In this document: positions 33,919-41,874 of the stretch, one piece after another
Numbering within the stretch: the stretch's first letter is position 1
Layout: each line of letters begins with the position of its first letter
Assembly (NCBI GenBank): GCA_963663605.2
Contig: CAXXVF010000002.1
Span: 2,232,001 to 2,296,000 of the forward strand
DNA from: Sporobacter sp963663605
GTDB taxonomy: Bacteria; Bacillota; Clostridia; Oscillospirales; Oscillospiraceae
Direction: 5' to 3'
DNA length: 64,000 nt
The notes under the pieces: generated by a model
The model's database searches: none
What the model was told of the DNA's origin: nothing
The model's input: only the letters and a program-made list of their open reading frames with translations
Position numbers and translations under genes: made by a program

Positions 33919-35889
33919 CTATTGCTCACCCCGGAGCTTTATGATCCGGTCTCGCAGGACGGCAGCATATTCAAATTCAAGCATCTTCGCCGCGTGCTGC
34001 ATCTCTTTTTCAAGTTTTAAAACCGCCGCTTCCCGCTCGCGACGCGTCATCCTGACCGTGCCGCCGTCGCCTTTAACAGAGACGTCTTCTTCCATGGATA
34101 TCTCAAGCAGATTCCGCACACTTTTAACGATCGTTTTAGGAACAATGCCGTGCGCTTCGTTGAAAGCCGCCTGCTTTGCCCGCCGGCGCTCCGTCTCGTC
34201 AATGGCAGCGCGCATGGATCGTGTGACCGTGTCGGCATACATTATGACGGCGCCCTCCGCGTTGCGGGCAGCGCGCCCGATCGTTTGGACAAGGGCGGTC
34301 TCGCTTCTTAAAAAACCTTCCTTGTCGGCGTCCAGGATCGCCACGAGCGACACTTCGGGCAAATCCAGTCCTTCCCGAAGGAGATTGATTCCAACGAGCG
34401 CGTCGAATTCCCCCAGACGCAGGTCGCGGATGATCTCCATACGCTCGATGGTCGATATGTCATGGTGCATATACCGCACGCGTATGCCCGTATTGGTCAG
34501 ATATCCGGTGAGGTCTTCCGCCATTTTCTTGGTAAGCGTCGTAACGAGCGTCCGCTCGTTCTTTTTTGTCCTTGCGTTGATCTCTCCGATCAGGTCGTCG
34601 ATCTGCCCTTCGACAGGCCGGACGCAAATCACCGGGTCTAAAAGACCGGTCGGACGGATAATCTGTTCAACAACCTGAGACGAGCGGGATCTTTCATACT
34701 CGCCCGGCGTTGCGGAAACGTACATAAACTGTTTGACGCGTTCGTTGAATTCGTCAAACTTCAAAGGCCTGTTGTCAAATGCCGACGGCAGACGGAAGCC
34801 GTATTCCACGAGGCTTTCTTTCCGCGCACGGTCGCCGTTGTACATCGCGCGCACCTGCGGCAGCGTCACGTGGCTCTCATCGACAAAGAGGATAAAATCC
34901 TTTGGGAAATAATCGATCAGCGTCATCGGCGCCGAACCGGCCGGCCGGCCCGTGATGATGCGGGAGTAGTTTTCAATGCCCGTACAGTAACCGAGCTCGC
35001 GCATCATCTCGATATCGTACATGGTGCGCTGATGGATGCGCTGCGCCTCGACCAGCTTGTTCTCACGTTCAAAATGCTCGATGCGCGCCTTCAGTTCTTC
35101 CTGTATCTCGTGGACGGCGCGTTCCATTTTTTCTTCCGTCGTGACGTAGTGCGAAGCCGGATAGATCGCCACATGGGACAGGTTCCTTACCGGTACCCCC
35201 GTAACGACGCTGATCTCGCTGATACGTTCGATCTCATCGCCGAAAAACTCCACCCGCACGGCATTATCACGTGCATAAACCGGATAGATCTCCACCGTAT
35301 CGCCGCGTACGCGGAACATGTTGCGCTCAAACGCGATATCGTTGCGGCCGTATCGGATCTCCACAAGCTTTTTTAACAGCGTGTCCCGGTTCCGATTCTG
35401 CCCTACGCGCAACGAAATGACCATGTTCGCGTAGTCGATCGGGTCGCCGAGACCGTATATGCAGCTGACGGACGACACGACAATAACGTCCCGCCTTTCA
35501 AACAGCGCCGACGTCGCGGAGTGCCGCAGACGTTCGATCTCGTCATTGATGGAACTGTCTTTCTCTATATACGTGTCCGTATGCGGGATATACGCTTCCG
35601 GCTGATAATAGTCATAGTAGGACACAAAAAATTCCACGGCGTTTTCCGGGAAAAACTCCTTGAATTCGCTGCACAGCTGCGCCGCCAGCGTTTTGTTGTG
35701 CGCTAAAACAAGCGTCGGCCGCTGGAGCTTCTCGATGATCTTTGCCATCGTATAAGTCTTTCCGGAACCGGTGACGCCCAGAAGCGTTTGCTCCTCAAAT
35801 CCCAGCTCCACGCCCCGTGCGAGCGCTTCGATCGCTTCCGGCTGGTCGCCGGAGGGTGTATATTCGCTTATGACTTTAAAATCCGGCAT
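33919..35889 (-). CDS. uvrB: Excinuclease ABC subunit B
   Basis: Start at MPDFKVISEYTPSGDQ, five bases after GAGGA; 656 residues. Walker A GVTGSGKT, beta-hairpin region YYDYYQPEAYIP, DESH box, helicase motifs V and VI (GINLLREGLDLPEV, QTIGRAARN) and a C-terminal UVR motif (LEKEMQHAAKMLEFEYAAVLRD in part). Damage-verifying helicase of nucleotide excision repair; partner UvrA is 6 kb away on the other strand. No uvrC in the window. Confidence 0.97.
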   Translation of the reverse strand: MPDFKVISEYTPSGDQPEAIEALARGVELGFEEQTLLGVTGSGKTYTMAKIIEKLQRPTLVLAHNKTLAAQLCSEFKEFFPENAVEFFVSYYDYYQPEAYIPHTDTYIEKDSSINDEIERLRHSATSALFERRDVIVVSSVSCIYGLGDPIDYANMVISLRVGQNRNRDTLLKKLVEIRYGRNDIAFERNMFRVRGDTVEIYPVYARDNAVRVEFFGDEIERISEISVVTGVPVRNLSHVAIYPASHYVTTEEKMERAVHEIQEELKARIEHFERENKLVEAQRIHQRTMYDIEMMRELGYCTGIENYSRIITGRPAGSAPMTLIDYFPKDFILFVDESHVTLPQVRAMYNGDRARKESLVEYGFRLPSAFDNRPLKFDEFNERVKQFMYVSATPGEYERSRSSQVVEQIIRPTGLLDPVICVRPVEGQIDDLIGEINARTKKNERTLVTTLTKKMAEDLTGYLTNTGIRVRYMHHDISTIERMEIIRDLRLGEFDALVGINLLREGLDLPEVSLVAILDADKEGFLRSETALVQTIGRAARNAEGAVIMYADTVTRSMRAAIDETERRRAKQAAFNEAHGIVPKTIVKSVRNLLEISMEEDVSVKGDGGTVRMTRREREAAVLKLEKEMQHAAKMLEFEYAAVLRDRIIKLRGEQ

Positions 35890-35949
35890 ATCTGTCCTCA
35901 ATGCAGTTTTTAACAATAACGTATCCGGCGGCCAGCCGCGCGCATGGAA

Positions 35950-36624
35950 TCATCTGAAAAATCCGTTGTCCGCCATTGAAATAAAATCGTCTTCGGCGAC
36001 AATGATATGATCGGTCATAACGATATCAACGGCGCGCAGCGCACTTTCAATACGCCGCGTCGTTATCTTGTCCTCATGCGACGGCAGCGCGATCCCGCTT
36101 GTATGGTTGTGCGCGATGATAACGCTCGTCGAGTTATAAAGAAGTGCGTTTTCGACGATTTTCCGGATGCTGACATTAGCGGAATTGACGCTTCCGCGAA
36201 ACAGGCGCTTACAGTTGAGCACCTTGCATTTGGCGTCCAGACAAATCATGTATACAATCTCGTCTCGTTCGGCAAAAAAACGCGGCAGAAGATACCGTCC
36301 TGCTTTTTCAGTGGAATCCAGAATGTCCTCAAAACTGCAGCGTGATATCAAATACCGGCGGCTGGCCTGCGGGATCAGCTTAATGAACATCGCGGAATTG
36401 GCGCTGATCCCGGAGACTTTGGTCAGTTCATCGATCGGCGCGTCGAATACCCCGGCCAACGAACCGAAGCTTTCGATCAGTTTATGGGCAATCGGATTCA
36501 CGTCCGTGCGCGGCAGGGCATAAAACAATAAAAGCTCCAGTACGCTGTGGTCGTCAAAATTTTCAAGTCCGTGCTCTAAAAACCGTTTCTTCATTCGATC
36601 TCTGTGGCCGTCGTGAATATTCAT
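35950..36624 (-). CDS. radC: DNA repair-associated protein RadC
   Basis: 224 residues. Helix-hairpin-helix part (LELLLFYALPRTDVNPIAHKL, VSGISANSAMFIKL) and a C-terminal JAMM metalloprotease-like domain with HNHTSGIALPSHEDKITT. Despite the name, a role in repair is unproven. In many Firmicutes radC sits between maf and mreB; here it is 15 kb from maf. Confidence 0.94.
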   Translation of the reverse strand: MNIHDGHRDRMKKRFLEHGLENFDDHSVLELLLFYALPRTDVNPIAHKLIESFGSLAGVFDAPIDELTKVSGISANSAMFIKLIPQASRRYLISRCSFEDILDSTEKAGRYLLPRFFAERDEIVYMICLDAKCKVLNCKRLFRGSVNSANVSIRKIVENALLYNSTSVIIAHNHTSGIALPSHEDKITTRRIESALRAVDIVMTDHIIVAEDDFISMADNGFFR

Positions 36625-36632
36625 TACTTCAC

Positions 36633-37274
36633 CTAATTCGCACCGTATTCGGCAAGGTATTCCTCCATTTTAGCCTTTTTTTCATCTGTGTCCGGTAACG
36701 CGTTGATAATTTCCCGGACGGTTATAATCGGATAAACCCGGATACCAAGGGACGTGCGCAGCTCGTCAAGGGCCGACAGGTTCCCGGTGCCCCGTTCCAT
36801 TCTGTCTACCGAAACGAACAGCGCCGTTATAGTGACCGATGCGATTTTTGTCAGAAGCGCGATACTTTCACGTACAGCCGTACCGGCTGTGACCACGTCT
36901 TCTATTATAACCAGCCGGTTACCGTCCTTCGGTCGATAGCCGACAAGGGCGCCGCCTTCCCCATGATCTTTGATTTCCTTACGGTTGAAACAATATGGGA
37001 CATCGATCCCGTGGTTGCGGTAAAGTGCGGAAGCAGCCGCGACCGACAGCGGAATGCCTTTATATGCCGGACCGAAAAGCGCATCAAATTTTTCCCCGCT
37101 TTGGGCAATGCTGTCGGCGTAATAATCGCCGAGCCGCGAGATTTGAGAACCGGTTCTGTAATTGCCCGTATTGATAAAGTACGGCGTTTTCCGACCGCTT
37201 TTTGTCGTAAAGTCCCCAAAGGTCAAAACGCCTGCGCCCGACATAAAATCAACAAATTCGCTCGTTCGGTTCAT
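36633..37274 (-). CDS. pyrE: Orotate phosphoribosyltransferase
   Basis: 213 residues. PRPP-binding motif VIIEDVVTAGTAV, KIGLxxP-like PYFINTGNY at the start, and the loop RKEIKDHGEGGALVG. Joins orotate and PRPP into OMP in pyrimidine synthesis. Longer, eukaryote/Proteobacteria-like type rather than the short Bacillus form. Eight bases ahead of radC, so cotranscribed. Other pyr genes are not in the window. Confidence 0.95.
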   Translation of the reverse strand: MNRTSEFVDFMSGAGVLTFGDFTTKSGRKTPYFINTGNYRTGSQISRLGDYYADSIAQSGEKFDALFGPAYKGIPLSVAAASALYRNHGIDVPYCFNRKEIKDHGEGGALVGYRPKDGNRLVIIEDVVTAGTAVRESIALLTKIASVTITALFVSVDRMERGTGNLSALDELRTSLGIRVYPIITVREIINALPDTDEKKAKMEEYLAEYGAN

Positions 37275-37371
37275 AAAATGTCCCTTCCAGTTTTTTTACA
37301 TCAATGATGATTATATCATTAACCCCTATCGGCGTTCAATGGTTTTTACCAAAACAAATCCTTTTAAATTG

Positions 37372-37400
37372 TTGAATTATGCTCTGCCGGAATGTATAAT
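37372..37400 (+). promoter_or_regulatory. Promoter of the activase operon
   Basis: TTGAAT (37372-37377), 17 bases, perfect TATAAT (37395-37400), 132 bases ahead of the activase start. The 37275-37531 gap otherwise holds the divergent pyrE upstream region. Confidence 0.65.
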
Positions 37401-37531
37401 ATACTTTAACGCATATTGCGTCGGCTTTCTTTTTAAGAGAACGTTTGACACTATGCCGCTTAAAGTCCGCGGCCAAACCAAACGCGTTACACATTAAACC
37501 ATTGTGGGATTTTATTTCCAAAGGTGAACTT

Positions 37532-38776
37532 ATGAGTTTTAGAATCGGAATTGATATCGGCAGCACAACGGTCAAAACCGTTGTGCTAGACGAGCAGGAC
37601 ACTATAATCTTCCGCGCGTACGAACGGCACTACTCCAAGGTGCGCAAGAAGGCGGCCGAGCAGCTGCGTTCAGCGGCCGGGACTCTGGCGGGGCAAAAAG
37701 TCCGCACCGTCATCACGGGTTCCGCCGGACTTGGCGTTGCCAAGGCGTCCGGCATGACCTTCGTTCAGGAGGTCTATGCCACGGCTTCCGCCGTCCGTGC
37801 ATATTTCCCCGGCACGGACGCCGTCATTGAGCTGGGCGGCGAGGATGCAAAGATCATCTTTTTCGGCGGCGGTCTCGAGGAACGCATGAACGGCTCATGT
37901 GCCGGCGGCACCGGATCTTTTATTGACCAGATGGCAACGCTGCTAAACGTCAGCATCACGGAACTGGACGAACTGTCGCTGCGCCACGAAATAATTTATC
38001 CGATTGCCTCGCGCTGCGGGGTTTTCGCTAAATCCGATATCCAGCCGATCCTCAATCAGGGGGGGCGCCGCGAAGATGTCGCGGCTTCGATTTTCCAGGC
38101 TGTCGTCGACCAGACGGTCACCGGACTGACACAAGGCCGCGAGCTGACCGGCAAAATTGTGTTTCTGGGCGGCCCGCTGACCTTCTTTAAAGGGCTGCGC
38201 CAGCGTTTTGTGGAAACGCTTGAGCTCGACAACGAACACGCCGTTTTCCCTGAAAACGCCGACTGCTTCGCCGCGCTCGGCGCCGCGCTCACGGCGGACG
38301 CCGGTAACGACTCTTCTTTTGAAGACATGCTGGCACTGTTGGAGCATGCTGTGGACGCGTCGCTTTTAACAGACGTAATGGAGCCGCTGTTTAACACACA
38401 GGCAGATTTTGACGCGTTCAAAGAGCGCCACAACAGGGCGACGCCCGTCACAGTCGACGCGGACGCCTATGAAGGCGACGCGTATCTTGGGATAGACGCG
38501 GGCAGCACGACAACAAAACTCGTACTCATCACCCCGGACGGCGGGATACTGTACAGCTACTATGCTTCAAACCGGGGCGACCCCGTATCGATCGTCCGGC
38601 AGCAGCTTCAGGAGATATACGTGAAATTCGGCAGCCGGGTCAAAATCCGCTCGAGCGCCGTAGCCGGCTACGGGAGGATCTCATCAAAAACGCATTCGGG
38701 GTCGACATCGGCCTCGTCGAGACGATGGCGCATTTCAGGGCCGCGCGCCATTTTGATAATAAAGTCGATTTCATAA
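37532..38776 (+). CDS. CoA dehydratase activase-like ATPase, N-terminal half (frameshifted)
   Basis: BcrAD/BadFG-type ASKHA ATPase. RIGIDIGSTTVKTVV opens the first domain, GSAGLGVAKASGM and IELGGEDAKIIFF follow, with a cluster-ligand-like cysteine in NGSCAGGTGSF; a second copy begins near residue 320 (YLGIDAGSTTTKLVL). The frame breaks at about 38672-38677: after SSAVAGYG it reads nonsense to 38776, while restoring one G to the GGG run would continue into the next frame as EDLIKNAFGVDIGLVETMAHF. These activases use ATP to drive electrons into 2-hydroxyacyl-CoA dehydratases. AAGGTG precedes the ATG. Confidence 0.85.
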   Translation: MSFRIGIDIGSTTVKTVVLDEQDTIIFRAYERHYSKVRKKAAEQLRSAAGTLAGQKVRTVITGSAGLGVAKASGMTFVQEVYATASAVRAYFPGTDAVIELGGEDAKIIFFGGGLEERMNGSCAGGTGSFIDQMATLLNVSITELDELSLRHEIIYPIASRCGVFAKSDIQPILNQGGRREDVAASIFQAVVDQTVTGLTQGRELTGKIVFLGGPLTFFKGLRQRFVETLELDNEHAVFPENADCFAALGAALTADAGNDSSFEDMLALLEHAVDASLLTDVMEPLFNTQADFDAFKERHNRATPVTVDADAYEGDAYLGIDAGSTTTKLVLITPDGGILYSYYASNRGDPVSIVRQQLQEIYVKFGSRVKIRSSAVAGYGRISSKTHSGSTSASSRRWRISGPRAILIIKSIS

Positions 38777-40470
38777 TCGATATCGGCGGCCAGGACGTCA
38801 AATGCTTTAAGATCCGCGGCGGCGCGGTGGACAGCATCATGCTCAACGAAGCCTGTTCGTCCGGCTGCGGCAGCTTTATCGAGACGTTTGCCATTGCTTT
38901 AGGCTATGACATTGCCAGGTTTTCAAAGTTGGGACTGTTCGATAAGGGGCCTGTCAATCTTGGATCGCGGTGCACTGTTTTCATGAACTCCAGCGTCAAG
39001 CAGGCGCAGAAGGAAGGCGCATCCGTCGAAGCCATTTCGGCGGGACTGTCCATCTCCATCGTCAAAAACGCCGTGTATAAGGTCATCCGGGCGGCCAGCG
39101 CAGACGACCTGGGCCGGCATATCGTCGTACAGGGCGGCACGTTTTTAAACGACGCCGTTTTAAGGGGCTTTGAGCGCGAGATCGGCCGGGACGTCACGCG
39201 GCCGACCATTGCCGGTCTCATGGGCGCTTACGGCGCGGCGCTCACCGCAATGGACGCGGGAATGCCGGTCACTGCTCTTCTGGATGAAGACGCGCTCGGA
39301 CGCTTCACGCATACGTCCAAACCCGTGACATGCAACGGCTGCACCAACCACTGCAGCCTGACGATCAACACCTTTGACGGCGGCCGCCGGTTTATTTCCG
39401 GCAACCGCTGCTCGAAACCTTTAGGCATTGAGAAATCATCAGAACCGAATCTGATGAAATACAAATATGATAAGCTCCGCGCGTTAAACGGCGTCGGCTC
39501 CGGCAACGGCTCACGCGGAAAGATCGGCATTCCTTTTGGGCTCAACATGTATGAAAACCTGCCCTTCTGGTTTGAGTTCTTCACAAAGCTTGATTTTGAG
39601 GTCGTGCTTTCACCGGAGTCGTCACGGTCGGTTTATGTCAAAGGCCAGCGCACCATCCCGTCGGACACGGTTTGTTACCCGGCCAAACTCATGCACGGTC
39701 ACATCGAGCATCTTTGCGACCTGGGCGTTGACGCGGTTTTTTATCCGTGTATGCCATACAACTTCAACGAAGGCATCAGCGACAATAATTATAACTGCCC
39801 GGTCGTGGCTTATTATCCCGAGCTTCTTGCGGCCAATATGCCAAGGCTGAAAGCGGTCCGCTATTTAGCCCCGTACTTTGGGCTGCACAAGAAAAAAGGC
39901 TTTGTGCAAAAGGCGGGCGAATACTTCCAGGAGCAGTTCGGCATCCCGAAAAGCGAAACGAAAAAAGCCGCCCTCAGCGCCTATATCGCTTACGAGGCCT
40001 ATAAAAAAGATATCGTCCGCGAGGGTGAAAAATATATCAATTACGCACGCGAAAACGGCAAGCGGATCATCGTCGCTGCCGGCCGTCCATATCATATTGA
40101 CCCGGAGATCAACCACGGCATCGACGCGCTTATAACCTCGTACGGGCTCGTCCTCATAACCGAGGATGCCGTTTCGCACATTCTGGAAAAAGACAGCCGG
40201 AAGGTACTCAACCAGTGGACATATCAGGCGCGCATGTATAACGCCGCGCGCTACGTGACGGCTCAGCCGGACATGCAGATGATACAGCTCGTCTCCTTCG
40301 GCTGCGGCACGGACGCCATCACGACCGATGAGCTGCGAAGCATTTTGGAATCCGCCGGCAAACTCTATACCCAGATCAAAATCGACGATATCAACAACCT
40401 CGGCGCCGTCCGTATACGGATCCGGAGCCTGATCGCTGCGATACAGTCGCGCGAAAAGGAAACGGCATAG
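38725..40470 (+). CDS. CoA dehydratase activase-like, C-terminal half with DUF2229
   Basis: Continuation of the preceding frame. It finishes the second ATPase copy (FIIDIGGQDVKC, NEACSSGCGSFIET with cluster-type cysteine) and adds a DUF2229 region: a cysteine cluster (CNGCTNHCS...NRCSKP), then IGIPFGLNMYENLPFWFEFF, CYPAKLMHGH, PCMPYNF and ITTDELR. No ribosome site suits the ATG at 38725, so this is very likely one gene with the upstream part. Intact relatives in clostridia are single proteins with two ATPase copies plus DUF2229. Physiological substrate unknown. Confidence 0.85.
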   Translation: MAHFRAARHFDNKVDFIIDIGGQDVKCFKIRGGAVDSIMLNEACSSGCGSFIETFAIALGYDIARFSKLGLFDKGPVNLGSRCTVFMNSSVKQAQKEGASVEAISAGLSISIVKNAVYKVIRAASADDLGRHIVVQGGTFLNDAVLRGFEREIGRDVTRPTIAGLMGAYGAALTAMDAGMPVTALLDEDALGRFTHTSKPVTCNGCTNHCSLTINTFDGGRRFISGNRCSKPLGIEKSSEPNLMKYKYDKLRALNGVGSGNGSRGKIGIPFGLNMYENLPFWFEFFTKLDFEVVLSPESSRSVYVKGQRTIPSDTVCYPAKLMHGHIEHLCDLGVDAVFYPCMPYNFNEGISDNNYNCPVVAYYPELLAANMPRLKAVRYLAPYFGLHKKKGFVQKAGEYFQEQFGIPKSETKKAALSAYIAYEAYKKDIVREGEKYINYARENGKRIIVAAGRPYHIDPEINHGIDALITSYGLVLITEDAVSHILEKDSRKVLNQWTYQARMYNAARYVTAQPDMQMIQLVSFGCGTDAITTDELRSILESAGKLYTQIKIDDINNLGAVRIRIRSLIAAIQSREKETA

Positions 40471-40483
40471 GGAATAATGAATT

Positions 40484-41839
40484 ATGGCTAAACTTACATA
40501 TGACAAGAACGGGCGTCTCCTTTTCACAAAGGAGATGAAAAGAGAATATACACTCCTGATGCCGCAGATGCTGCCCGTCACGTTCACCATGCTCAAAAAA
40601 GTCTTCGAGCTGGACGGCTATAAGATCGACATGCTCGAAACGACGCACCGCGGCATTGTGGACACGGGGCTTAAATATGTGCACAACGACACATGTTACC
40701 CGGCGCTTTTAGTCATCGGGCAGCTTATCGAGGCGGTGAACAGCGGCAAGTACGACAAGCACAAGGTCGGCCTTCTCATAACGCAGACAGGCGGCGGATG
40801 CCGCGCCTCCAACTACATCCACCTGCTGCGCAAAGCGCTCGACAAGGCCGGCTTGGCGTATATCCCCGTCGTCTCCGTCAATCTGTCGGGCCTTGAGAAA
40901 AACCCCGGTTTTTCCATCCCTTTGGGAACGCTGCGCCGGCTGGCAACAGCAATGATTTACGGAGATCTGCTCGTATGGCTTAAAAACCAGTGCCTGCCGT
41001 ATGAGGTCACAAAAGGCACGACCGACAAACTCACGATCCACTGGACGGATCGGCTCGTTTCCATGTTCGGCGAAGGCCGGGGCATGAGCAAAAAAGACAT
41101 GCGCGGCATTATGACGCAAATCGCCGCCGATTACGCGAAGGTCGAACGGCAGGGGACCCAAAAAACGCGCGTCGGCATTGTCGGTGAGATCTACGTGAAA
41201 TTCTCGCCACTCGGCAACAATGGCCTGGAGGAGTTTCTTATTGGCGAGGGCTGCGAACCGGTCGTGCCCGGCCTGACGGACTTCATGATCTTCAAGATCA
41301 ACAACCGCGTAGTGGACGTCGATCTGTATAAGGGCTATAAGCTGAAAAAACTGTTGGCAGGTATCTTCCAAAAATATATCGAAGACCTGCAGGATATCAT
41401 GATAGAGGCCGTGAAGACACAGCCGTCGTTTCGGCCAATGGGCCGCTTTGCCGACCTGCAGCGCCTTATAAAGGGCTACCTCGGCTACGGCAACAAGATG
41501 GGCGAGGGATGGCTTTTAACCGCCGAGATGCTGGAGCTCATCCACACCGGTGCGAAAAATATCGTCTGCGCACAGCCGTTCGGCTGCCTCCCGAACCATG
41601 TCGTCGGGAAAGGTATGATCCGCCGACTCAAGGACGATTATCCCGACTCCAACATCGTCGCCATCGATTATGACCCCGGCGCGACTAAAATCAATCAGGA
41701 AAACCGTATAAAACTTATGATCGCCAACGCCGGCCGGATTGACGCGTCTGTCGGCAGTGAAGAAAACCCAGTCCAAAAGGCGAAAACCTGTCCGCCCGCG
41801 CAGCGAACGGGTAAACCATCATTGGATTTTTGGAATTGA
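40484..41839 (+). CDS. 2-hydroxyacyl-CoA dehydratase-like (activase-associated) protein
   Basis: 451 residues, 13 bases after the activase. The opening FTKEMKREYTLLMPQMLPVTF, HNDTCYPALLVIGQ, TQTGGGCRASNYIHLLR and AQPFGCLPNHVVGKG contain the conserved cysteines expected to hold a 4Fe-4S cluster, like the HgdB/D-component. In many clostridia this forms the C-terminal part of one large activase protein. The gene order makes a three-piece locus (activase halves plus this), but no classical two-subunit dehydratase is present. Function unknown. Confidence 0.85.
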   Translation: MAKLTYDKNGRLLFTKEMKREYTLLMPQMLPVTFTMLKKVFELDGYKIDMLETTHRGIVDTGLKYVHNDTCYPALLVIGQLIEAVNSGKYDKHKVGLLITQTGGGCRASNYIHLLRKALDKAGLAYIPVVSVNLSGLEKNPGFSIPLGTLRRLATAMIYGDLLVWLKNQCLPYEVTKGTTDKLTIHWTDRLVSMFGEGRGMSKKDMRGIMTQIAADYAKVERQGTQKTRVGIVGEIYVKFSPLGNNGLEEFLIGEGCEPVVPGLTDFMIFKINNRVVDVDLYKGYKLKKLLAGIFQKYIEDLQDIMIEAVKTQPSFRPMGRFADLQRLIKGYLGYGNKMGEGWLLTAEMLELIHTGAKNIVCAQPFGCLPNHVVGKGMIRRLKDDYPDSNIVAIDYDPGATKINQENRIKLMIANAGRIDASVGSEENPVQKAKTCPPAQRTGKPSLDFWN

Positions 41840-41874
41840 ATTTCAAGCATAAAAGCTTAATGAGGAATATTTAA

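Noticed and set aside
33904..33925. Hairpin GCAATAGG...CCTATTGC at the uvrB stop as a terminator
   Set aside because: No adequate T run follows; left as a possible leader structure of the COG2426 gene.
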